Part shown: in pieces, positions 7,290-13,607 of the stretch | How positions within the stretch are numbered: the first letter of the stretch is position 1 | Layout of the letters: each line of letters opens with the position of its first letter | Source of the DNA: DRYM01 sp964526225 | GTDB lineage: Archaea > Thermoproteota > Thermoprotei_A > EX4484-217-1 | Length of the DNA stretch: 17,034 bases | NCBI GenBank assembly: GCA_964526225.1 | Contig: CAZGLL010000031.1 | Span: forward strand, 1-17,034 | Direction: 5' to 3' | The notes under the pieces: generated by a model | The model's database searches: none | What the model was told of the DNA's origin: nothing | Seen by the model: only the letters and a program-made list of their open reading frames with translations | Made by a program: the position numbers and the translations under genes

Positions 7290-8018
7290 ATGGTACTGGA
7301 AGTTGATGAGGAAACAAAGGAAGCACTCAGAGAAGCACTTAAGGACATGGTAAATACTGTTGAATGCCTTGTTTTCACATCTAATGAACCCGAGTGTGAA
7401 TATTGTCAAACAACACTTGACTTATGCGAATTACTAAAGGAAACATCTAATGGGAAAATAGTTGTAAAGGTTTTCTGGAAAGAAAGAGATAAAGAGGCTT
7501 TTCAAAAATACTACGTTAGCAGAGTTCCATCGGTCCTACTCTATAATGGTTATATAAGATATACAGGCATACCTGCAGGTGAGGAAGTAAGAGGCTTAGT
7601 AGAAACGATTATTAGAATATCAACAAATGATTCGGGACTTAATCCTCAAACAATAGCTGAACTTAAAACTAAGCTTAAAGGGAAAGCATATGTTGAAGTT
7701 ATAGTTACGCCAACCTGCCCTTACTGCCCATATGCTGTTTTAGAAGCAAACATGTTTGCTTTTGCAAGCGAAGGAAAAGTGATAGCTGATACTGTCGAAG
7801 CTTTAGAAAATAGTGACATAGCAGATTTATATGGTGTTACAGCAGTCCCTACCGTAGCTATTAATGGTAATGTAGAGTTCATTGGAGTTCCTAGAGAGGA
7901 CATGTTACTTAAGGCAATACTTAGATTTCAGAGAGAGGACATAAAATTACCTTTCCATCCGGAGAAAATAGGTTATCATAGGCATTACCATCGCGGATTC
8001 GGTTATGAAGAATTCTAA
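7290..8018 (+). CDS. Two-domain glutaredoxin-like protein disulfide oxidoreductase (PDO)
   Basis: The 242-residue protein contains two thioredoxin folds in tandem, each with a redox motif: CEYC at residues 36-39 and CPYC at 143-146. Matching cis-proline sites are RVP (78-80) and AVPT (185-188). This architecture is the archaeal protein disulfide oxidoreductase, which makes, breaks or shuffles cytosolic disulfides in thermophiles and can accept electrons from a thioredoxin-reductase-like flavoprotein. The C-terminus carries a His/Tyr-rich tail (HPEKIGYHRHYHRGFGYEEF, 223-242, five histidines) that I do not recall as typical and that could bind metal. It lies 94 bases after the adenosyltransferase and has its own promoter candidates. 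Its placement suggests it could re-reduce the CLTC tail of NrdJ; this is inference. ATG 7290 follows GAGGAG by eight bases. Confidence 0.9.
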   Translation: MVLEVDEETKEALREALKDMVNTVECLVFTSNEPECEYCQTTLDLCELLKETSNGKIVVKVFWKERDKEAFQKYYVSRVPSVLLYNGYIRYTGIPAGEEVRGLVETIIRISTNDSGLNPQTIAELKTKLKGKAYVEVIVTPTCPYCPYAVLEANMFAFASEGKVIADTVEALENSDIADLYGVTAVPTVAINGNVEFIGVPREDMLLKAILRFQREDIKLPFHPEKIGYHRHYHRGFGYEEF

Positions 8019-8042
8019 AATTCTAATAATAATGCAAAATTT
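8019..8042. terminator. Convergent intergenic T/A-rich stop region
   Basis: Only 24 bases separate two convergent stops. The plus strand reads into ATTTTT followed by TAA and the minus strand reads into a mirrored A/T-rich stretch. Archaeal termination on T-runs could serve both directions here, but the signal is short. Confidence 0.3.
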
Positions 8043-8909
8043 TTAATACATAAAATCCATATATTCTCCAAGTCTCTTAAAGAAACGATCTCTGCTAATA
8101 CTATTAGGCCCTATGTTTTCGACAGCGAAACTAGAAGCCACAATAGCGTATGCTATAGCTTTCTCTAAATCATAGCTTCTAGAGTAAACATATGTGAAGA
8201 AAGATGTAAAAACATCTCCTGCTCCAGTAGTCGATTTAACACTTACATGAGGATATGTTGGAAATTCAAAGTATTTACCATTACTAACAACATAGACTTT
8301 CTTCGAAGATGTAACAATAGCTACTTCTACGCCTAAACTATATGTTTTCTCTAGAAACTTACGAATACTTAACCCTTCAGCTAAAGCTAAGTATTCATCA
8401 ATTGAGGTTCTGAAAATATTTACGAACTTAAGAACTTTCCAAACATTCTCATTAGGCTTTATGTGTACTTTTAAGTTTTCATCGACAACTCTTAGGTATC
8501 CTTGTGGGTCTAGGGAAACTAAACCTACTTTATATGCGTCACTTAGGAAAGTAACTTTAATTTCCTTATAAACTGGAGAGAACATATAAACGCTTTCCGA
8601 GCTAAAGTCTATGTGGTTTATTTCCCCTGAAAAACTAAGTAAAAATAGTTGTCTTCCATTTTCCTCCACTAATCTAAATTTCGTAGTCTGTTTAGAGCTC
8701 TTAGTTATGTAAAGTTTACTTAGCGAAGCAATTTCGTTTTCTAATGCTTTAGGAAAATCGTAACCCACACATGAGTATACGGTTGGTCTTACACCAAATA
8801 CACTATGAAGAGGTTTTACAGAGTATGCTGGGGGCCCGCCTAACATGTTTTTATATGTCCTATGCTTAATGACTATTTCATCTAATGTTAGGTTTCCCGC
8901 AATAATCAA
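8043..8909 (-). CDS. PfkB-family carbohydrate/nucleoside kinase
   Basis: This 288-residue protein belongs to the ribokinase/PfkB superfamily. It has the N-terminal GNLTLDEIV (residues 5-13), the substrate-closing GGPPAYS (24-30), and the C-terminal ATP/anion-hole motif TTGAGDVF (227-234), in which Asp232 is the expected catalytic base. The family phosphorylates hydroxymethyl groups of sugars, inositols or nucleosides; archaeal members include nucleoside, KDG and myo-inositol kinases, and the sequence alone does not settle the substrate. The protein is somewhat short, with a degenerate middle. The start is TTG at 8909. The ribosome binding site is weak and no in-frame ATG lies close by, so the start is moderately sure. 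It is convergent with the disulfide oxidoreductase gene and appears to be transcribed alone. Confidence 0.87.
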   Translation of the reverse strand: MIIAGNLTLDEIVIKHRTYKNMLGGPPAYSVKPLHSVFGVRPTVYSCVGYDFPKALENEIASLSKLYITKSSKQTTKFRLVEENGRQLFLLSFSGEINHIDFSSESVYMFSPVYKEIKVTFLSDAYKVGLVSLDPQGYLRVVDENLKVHIKPNENVWKVLKFVNIFRTSIDEYLALAEGLSIRKFLEKTYSLGVEVAIVTSSKKVYVVSNGKYFEFPTYPHVSVKSTTGAGDVFTSFFTYVYSRSYDLEKAIAYAIVASSFAVENIGPNSISRDRFFKRLGEYMDFMY

Positions 8910-8923
8910 AGGTGCTCACTTTC

Positions 8924-8981
8924 TTCCTCGGTAGGCAAAAGAATAGTAAACTGCAGCAATTTAGTTTAATCCTCGGTTGGG
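8924..8981. repeat. Short direct repeat TCCTCGGTWGG
   Basis: TCCTCGGTAGG (8925-8935) and TCCTCGGTTGG (8970-8980) are near-identical copies 45 bases apart in the gap between the kinase and the HTH regulator. A related CGGTCCGG follows at 9003-9010. They could be regulator binding sites for the minus-strand kinase gene. Confidence 0.35.
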
Positions 8982-9003
8982 TAAGTTGACCCCATCATTT
9001 TTC

Positions 9004-9029
9004 GGTCCGGGAGTAAATCCTCATCGGAC
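9004..9029. other. Imperfect hairpin in the kinase/HTH divergent gap
   Basis: GTCCG (about 9005-9009) pairs with CGGAC (9025-9029), and inner GAG pairs with CTC around a six-base loop, separated by a small internal loop. It sits among the short repeats in this region. It may be an RNA fold in the leader of the kinase transcript or chance. Confidence 0.3.
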
Positions 9030-9089
9030 ACTACTATTTTTAGTTTAGTTAGAAAATATATGTGTTTGTGTTGTTCAAAACGATATGAA

Positions 9090-9104
9090 TTTAACGGCGT
9101 TAAA
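9090..9104. promoter_or_regulatory. Palindrome TTTAACggcGTTAAA, candidate operator of the HTH gene
   Basis: This is a perfect inverted repeat of six bases around a GGC spacer. It abuts the TATA candidate GATTTATTTATGG (9105-9117) of the HTH regulator gene. Its first ten bases, TTTAACGGCG, also occur before the disulfide oxidoreductase gene at 7213-7222. Position and symmetry fit an operator for a dimeric HTH protein, possibly autoregulation. Confidence 0.45.
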
Positions 9105-9150
9105 GATTTATTTATGGTCTCAAATTTAAATATCAAGTGTTAGAGAGGAG
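9105..9150 (+). promoter_or_regulatory. Promoter and ribosome binding site of HTH-thiI operon
   Basis: GATTTATTTATGG (9105-9117) would start transcription near 9136. A second TATA-like AAATTTAAATAT lies at 9122-9133. GAGAGGAG (about 9143-9150) is the ribosome binding site for the ATG at 9161. The first TATA fits better because the second would start transcription after the ribosome binding site. Confidence 0.45.
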
Positions 9151-9160
9151 ATAAAAGCCC

Positions 9161-9508
9161 ATGAGCAACTATACTTTCGAAAGACTTGAGATGCCATGTG
9201 AAATAGTTGCTAAGAAGTTAATGCCAACCATTAGAGCACTAGTAGCTGAAGTACTAGTTAGAAAGTATGGATTCTCTATTTATGAAACGGCGAAAATACT
9301 AGGTTTAACACCAGCCGCTATTTCAAACTACCTTTTAGGTAAGAGAGGCGCCGATACCTTCCCGGAGCTTAAAGAAAATAGGTTAGCGTATAATCTAATA
9401 CTGCTATTAGCCGATAAAATAGCTTCACAAAGATGTACAAGTATTGAATGTGGAGAAATAATATGCACAATATGTAGGACGCTAATTAAGAGCTCAAGGG
9501 TTGTGTGA
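9161..9508 (+). CDS. Small HTH transcriptional regulator with a C-terminal cysteine cluster (COG2522-like)
   Basis: This 115-residue protein has a helix-turn-helix of the XRE/Cro type (about residues 28-63; core SIYETAKILGLTPAAISNYL). It is followed by a short C-terminal region with Cys91, Cys96, Cys101 and Cys104 (spacing CX4CX4CX2C); a further Cys13 is near the N-terminus. Related archaeal regulators (COG2522) can carry this HTH, and in the ThiR group an HTH is fused to a ThiN domain for thiamine control; no ThiN domain is present here. The cysteines could hold an iron-sulfur cluster or zinc, which would make it redox- or metal-responsive; this is inference. It begins at ATG 9161 after GAGAGGAG. 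thiI starts 36 bases downstream, so the pair probably forms an operon. The palindrome at 9090-9104 may be its own operator. Confidence 0.8.
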   Translation: MSNYTFERLEMPCEIVAKKLMPTIRALVAEVLVRKYGFSIYETAKILGLTPAAISNYLLGKRGADTFPELKENRLAYNLILLLADKIASQRCTSIECGEIICTICRTLIKSSRVV

Positions 9509-9543
9509 GATTTTAAGCTTAAATAATGTAGGGAGAAGGTGAC

Positions 9544-10728
9544 GTGGAGAGAAAAGTTGTTTTAGTAAGATATGGCGAAGTAACGTTAAAATCACCTTAT
9601 GTTAGAGAATTTATGGAGAAGAAGCTAATTGAACACATAAGTTACATTTTAAAAAAACATGGATATGTAAATGCTAATGCAAGGAAAACTCCTGGAAGAA
9701 TATTCATTGAGAACATTGATGATGTAGCCGAAGTAGCTAAAAAAGTTTCTAAAGTTTTCGGCGTTGTTTCAACAAGCCCCGCTATAGAAGTCAAAACAGA
9801 TATTGATGAAATAAGAAAGTCTGTTGTAAAATACGCATTTAATATTCTAAGAGGTAATCAGTCATTTGCGATTAGAGCTAGAAGAGTGAAAAAGTTTCCA
9901 ATAAACAGTAAGGAATTAGAAAGAATATTAGGTGCGGAAATCCTTGAAAAACTAAAGGATAGAGAATTAAAGGTGAACCTTACATCACCTGATACGGTAA
10001 TTTATGTTGAAGTTAGATCGAGAAAAACCTACATTTACCATGAAGTTTTTAACGGTGTTGGAGGGTTACCCTATGGTGTTGAAGGAAAGGCTATTTCGTT
10101 AGTTTCTGGAGGAATAGATTCTCCTGTCGCAACATGGCTTATTATGAAACGTGGTGTTAAAGTAGTACCTGTTTTCTTCAACAGCGGCCCATTTACTTCA
10201 AAAGAGGCTATAGAAAAAGCTTATGAGATAATAAAGATTTTAAGAAAATGGGTTCCTGAAGAGGAATTTTATTTTTACGAAGTGGACTACGGTGGCGCTT
10301 TAAAAACGATTGTTGAGAATGTAAGGCCCCAACTAGTGTGTTTAGCATGTAAAAGAACAATGTTTAAAACAGCAATCGAGCTAGCTAAAGTTGAGGAAGC
10401 CAAAGCTATAGTTACAGGTGAAAGCTTAGGTCAAGTTGCTTCACAAACACTAGATAATATTTACGTAATAAGTTATGGTCTAGGATATCCTATTCTAAGA
10501 CCGCTTATAGGGCTAGATAAGGACGAAATAATCGAATTAGCTAGGAAAATAGGTACATATGATGTTTCCTCAAGGAATGTTATCGAATGTAAAGCTTCCC
10601 CTGTATATAGAGGTTTTAAAGCAATAGCTCATGCGACTCTAGATGTAATTTTAGAGCTCGAAGAAAAATTGAGAATAAATGAGTTAGCTAAAGAATTAGC
10701 TGAAAACTCTAGAAAAATTGAAATTTAG
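9544..10728 (+). CDS. thiI: tRNA 4-thiouridine synthase / thiamine thiazole sulfur protein ThiI (archaeal type)
   Basis: The 394-residue protein has an N-terminal ferredoxin-like region, a THUMP RNA-binding domain (about residues 60-168), and a PP-loop adenylation domain with SGGIDSP at 188-194 and the conserved SLGQVASQTLDN (294-305). ThiI adenylates uridine-8 of tRNA and transfers sulfur to give 4-thiouridine, and it can take part in thiamine thiazole synthesis. The C-terminal rhodanese domain of the E. coli protein is absent. Instead there is CLAC (Cys266, Cys269) in the PP-loop domain; the equivalent CXXC of methanogen ThiI is known to be essential and to hold an iron-sulfur cluster. Cys349 could be an additional ligand. 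The start is GTG 9544 directly after GGTGAC. The preceding HTH gene is probably co-transcribed. Confidence 0.94.
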   Translation: MERKVVLVRYGEVTLKSPYVREFMEKKLIEHISYILKKHGYVNANARKTPGRIFIENIDDVAEVAKKVSKVFGVVSTSPAIEVKTDIDEIRKSVVKYAFNILRGNQSFAIRARRVKKFPINSKELERILGAEILEKLKDRELKVNLTSPDTVIYVEVRSRKTYIYHEVFNGVGGLPYGVEGKAISLVSGGIDSPVATWLIMKRGVKVVPVFFNSGPFTSKEAIEKAYEIIKILRKWVPEEEFYFYEVDYGGALKTIVENVRPQLVCLACKRTMFKTAIELAKVEEAKAIVTGESLGQVASQTLDNIYVISYGLGYPILRPLIGLDKDEIIELARKIGTYDVSSRNVIECKASPVYRGFKAIAHATLDVILELEEKLRINELAKELAENSRKIEI

Positions 10729-10735
10729 AAGCCCC

Positions 10736-12052
10736 TTATATGCTTCTAACTATGGTGAAAGGTCTTATTTCGAAATGAACCTTAACTATTTCGTTTGAAC
10801 TTAGCGGTATATATGCTACATTATAGTCATAATCAATGACTCCTAAAAATGAGTTTTTGATAGCAGATCTTTTTTCAGCTCCAACTATTTTCCAAGGTAT
10901 TTTCATTCTTACCAAAATATCCTTGTTTAGCATGTTGTATAAGGTCGTTTCAAAAACATTCTTGTTAAAACTTAGCCCAACAACAATTACATGTTTTGGT
11001 TGTAACTCGGTAAGTACAATATTAGAGGGTACAGTAGTCATCACAGGCTTTAACATATTAGCTACACTAAACCAATCAATACCTCCCCTATCCCAACAGC
11101 CTCTATGCAATGAGATAAACGTTCTTCTTGCTTCTTTGATTTCGACAATATCACCTTTAACCTTAATTTTACTTGGATAATCTGTATGGATACTTATGCC
11201 ATGTGTTTTAGAGCAGTATGATATCCAGAGAGGAATTTCTCCTTCAAATGTTTCATCGTAGTTTAATGGTTTAGCATTTACTGTTAAATAAGCTGGAAAC
11301 CATAGAGTACCCCCTAGGAAATCAAGTTCTAGTTTTAGATTGGGAAAACCTTCGAAAACTATGTAGTTATTCACTACTCCATACACAACATTTTCCCCGG
11401 ATTTGAGTACGAAATAATCTTTCCCATCATCGACTAATATTGGTGTTTTATCCAAGTTTTTCAAAAAAACTTTAACCACATACTTATGCTTCTTAACCTC
11501 TAAAATACCGTTTTTAATAGAAAGTTCTAAATCATTTTTCAACGTTACTTCATTAGTATTCTCTCTATTCAGCGCAATAGTGTCTATCTTGATATTAGAA
11601 TATGTTCCTAAAGGCTTAGTTGATGTCTTAACTAATACGTTATTAGAGTAACTGAATCTAAGATTTTCCATACTCCAGGGGGTGAAGGTTATAATGTTTC
11701 TGCTATGTTTAATTCTGTATTTATAATGAAGCTTATTTAAGCATTTAACTATTTCTTCACGTATTTTCCTCCTTATTTCAGCTAGTTCTTCATAATGAAG
11801 CGTTTTACTTATACGGGTAAGTTTCGATTTTACGTAGATCTCTTTACCCGATGAACAATTAATTATGAGTTCCTCACCATTAGCTATAACCTTAAAACAT
11901 CCGCTAAAGAGCTTTGATTCTATTCTACCACATTCTCTACTAATGGCTTTAGCTAAACCTTCAAAGCTAAGGTATTTTAGATCATCTATTTTACATCCTT
12001 TAGCTATTTTTTCTAACAGCTTAATTCCTAGAAAAAATGCTTCATTTGGCAT
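10736..12052 (-). CDS. Unrecognised 438-residue protein, C-terminus resembling a mannosidase-type beta domain
   Basis: I do not recognise this protein as a whole. Residues 1-110 look mixed helical and polar, with a charged helix at about 88-108 (EELAEIRRKIREEIVKCLNKL). From about 120 onward it is beta-rich, with many alternating hydrophobic strands, a GGTLWFPAYLTV segment (247-258) and a Trp/Arg-rich RGCWDRGGIDWFSVANML stretch (317-334). The last 95 residues (TELQPKHVIVVGLSF, then FETTLYNMLNKDILVRMKIPW, then ending EIVKVHFEI) recall by eye the C-terminal beta domain of GH38 alpha-mannosidases, without any catalytic barrel. That resemblance is weak. There is no signal peptide or membrane helix, so it is probably cytoplasmic. 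The ATG start at 12052 lies about 22 bases after a TATA-like ATTAATAAAT, suggesting a leaderless message. It converges with thiI with a seven-base gap. Confidence 0.7.
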   Translation of the reverse strand: MPNEAFFLGIKLLEKIAKGCKIDDLKYLSFEGLAKAISRECGRIESKLFSGCFKVIANGEELIINCSSGKEIYVKSKLTRISKTLHYEELAEIRRKIREEIVKCLNKLHYKYRIKHSRNIITFTPWSMENLRFSYSNNVLVKTSTKPLGTYSNIKIDTIALNRENTNEVTLKNDLELSIKNGILEVKKHKYVVKVFLKNLDKTPILVDDGKDYFVLKSGENVVYGVVNNYIVFEGFPNLKLELDFLGGTLWFPAYLTVNAKPLNYDETFEGEIPLWISYCSKTHGISIHTDYPSKIKVKGDIVEIKEARRTFISLHRGCWDRGGIDWFSVANMLKPVMTTVPSNIVLTELQPKHVIVVGLSFNKNVFETTLYNMLNKDILVRMKIPWKIVGAEKRSAIKNSFLGVIDYDYNVAYIPLSSNEIVKVHFEIRPFTIVRSI

Positions 12053-12065
12053 GCTACTCGACTAC

Positions 12066-12081
12066 CAATTTATTAATATTG
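12066..12081 (-). promoter_or_regulatory. TATA candidate for the 438-residue protein gene
   Basis: Read on the minus strand, CAATATTAATAAATTG is centred about 22 bases upstream of the ATG at 12052, the right distance for a leaderless transcript. A second, stronger TA-rich box (12143-12155) could give a leader of about 70 bases. Confidence 0.4.
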
Positions 12082-12392
12082 TTATCTCATGGGAAATAAT
12101 GTTTTCTCGGCAACTGTAGGAAAGAATATTAGATACGAGCTGTAAATATATATATGGCAGAGCGGTGGGAGAAGGGACACATCTGCAATCATAATGTATC
12201 TGAAAAACAATGTTTCAAAACAACTCCAAAACACTCCTTTATATTTAGAAACTCAACAATAAATTTCGTTAAAAGAAAATTCCGCTGAACATCACCTCAT
12301 ATCACGATGGATGTAGAGAACTTAAACATGGCTTTGAAATAGTTAGGATAATGATTTAACGTTAAAGATGAAGTCTCGTAAATGATATAAGT
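12082..12392. other. Gene-free stretch with an isolated TATA box and a GC-richer core
   Basis: No convincing coding region lies between the two minus-strand genes. The stretch holds a TA-repeat TATA box (about 12143-12155), then a locally GC-richer segment whose ends can pair (GCAGA at about 12157-12161 with TCTGC at about 12181-12185). A perfect palindrome TTTAACGTTAAA lies at 12355-12366. A 44-codon plus-strand reading frame begins at ATG 12154 but overlaps the TATA box and looks non-coding in composition. No tRNA T-loop or C/D boxes were found. A small RNA or a distant promoter is possible but unproven. Confidence 0.4.
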
Positions 12393-13607
12393 TTACTCTA
12401 GTCCATGCAGATTTAAACGTCCCCTCCCACCGCGATGACGCCATTCACTTATTTTTTCTGCTAAACCGTCAAGAGATGGGAAAAGTAGTGTACCGACACC
12501 TATAGCAATTGAAGGTTCATATGTTGCTGCGTAAAATATGAACTGTGTTGTAGACCCTAGGAAGTATATCAATATGAAACCTGTGAATACTGAAAGAAAC
12601 CAGTAATAAGGATAGTACTTTTTGGAATCTATTTTCCCAGAAAAAATACTGTAAATTAGCGGTAGTATGGCGAAAACTATGTTCATGTAGATGTTTGAAT
12701 GTACAGACATGCCACCGTAAATGGGCCACACTTTATAGTTAAATAGCCAACCCCATGGTGGTGAGGAATAACTATGCCCTCCTTTACTTGATAAGTGCCA
12801 TTTCATTGCGAAAACGTGTTCATCATAAACCCTTTGAAAACCATAGTAAAGATTGTCTTTTTCATTAGCGAAATAGGTTACAAACGGGATCCATGTTGCT
12901 ACGTAGATAAGTCCGACTAAGAGAACATAAAGTAGAATTTTCCATAGCCTTTCTTTGCAATAGTTACGTAAGATTATTAGAAATGCTGGTAAAGCGAAGA
13001 GGGCTGTGTACTTTGAAGCTAAAGCCATCCCATAAAATATGAAGGCTAAAGTTTTCCTACGGTAAATTAGTGCTGTAAACGATGCTGTAAGGAAGAACGC
13101 TACATAGATGTCTAACATCGCTATATAGCTAAGATTTCTAAGTATAGGGTCAAAAGCAACTATAAATGAGGAAACAATGGCTAAAACTTCGTCACTAAGC
13201 TTCTTTACTACAAGGAAAACAAGGAAAATCATTGCTACATGAAGTAGAACTCCAGGTATTCTCCATGAGAAATAGGTGTCACCTAGGATAAGCATTGAAA
13301 TAAAAATAATGTACTTAGCAAGTGGTGGATGTTCTAAATTTAGGTTCTCCTTTAAATTGAGACCTTCATATTCGGGATAAGGTGTTGCAGTAACGTTTAT
13401 TCCGAAAATCTTTATTCCAATATTTTTGGCTGCAGTCACATAGTATATTTCATCGCTAACATATGTTTTGCTTTTATTAATTGCTACAATACCCGTGTAT
13501 AGAGTGTATATTGCTAAAGCGAGAAGTATTATCGCCGTTAAATGTCTACGATATTCTACCGTATGCAACTTTTCCTTCAATAACTGTGGCGATAACTTTA
13601 GCCTCAC
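12393..13607 (-). CDS. PMT/ArnT-like membrane glycosyltransferase (GT-C fold)
   Basis: This 404-residue polytopic membrane protein has its first helix at about residues 22-42. That is followed by the acidic pair SDE (Asp52, Glu53) in the first extracytoplasmic loop and EHPPLAK (92-98), the hallmark of dolichyl-phosphate-mannose protein mannosyltransferases. Further helices lie at about 98-109, 118-135, 140-155, 165-182, 187-212, 222-243, 308-322, 335-352 and 355-376. SSPPWGWLF (281-289) matches the conserved SSxPxxWP-type loop. These enzymes transfer a sugar from a polyprenyl-phosphate carrier to protein or lipid outside the membrane. It is shorter than eukaryotic PMTs. The GTG start at 13607 is supported by AAGGAG seven bases upstream, meaning the gene begins 62 bases inside the amidohydrolase gene. 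Target unknown. Confidence 0.87.
   Translation of the reverse strand: MRLKLSPQLLKEKLHTVEYRRHLTAIILLALAIYTLYTGIVAINKSKTYVSDEIYYVTAAKNIGIKIFGINVTATPYPEYEGLNLKENLNLEHPPLAKYIIFISMLILGDTYFSWRIPGVLLHVAMIFLVFLVVKKLSDEVLAIVSSFIVAFDPILRNLSYIAMLDIYVAFFLTASFTALIYRRKTLAFIFYGMALASKYTALFALPAFLIILRNYCKERLWKILLYVLLVGLIYVATWIPFVTYFANEKDNLYYGFQRVYDEHVFAMKWHLSSKGGHSYSSPPWGWLFNYKVWPIYGGMSVHSNIYMNIVFAILPLIYSIFSGKIDSKKYYPYYWFLSVFTGFILIYFLGSTTQFIFYAATYEPSIAIGVGTLLFPSLDGLAEKISEWRHRGGRGRLNLHGLE

Noticed and set aside
8973..9027. A C/D-like layout on the minus strand: CGATGA, CCGA, TGATGG, CCGA with 15-base spacers on each side
   Set aside because: All boxes but the inner one deviate from consensus, guide lengths of 15 are too long, no TATA box is correctly placed, and I found no rRNA match. 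Kept only as a note beside the hairpin and repeats.
12154..12288. A 44-codon plus-strand reading frame starting ATGGCAGAG
   Set aside because: Its start overlaps the TATA box, it has no ribosome binding site, and its composition does not look coding.
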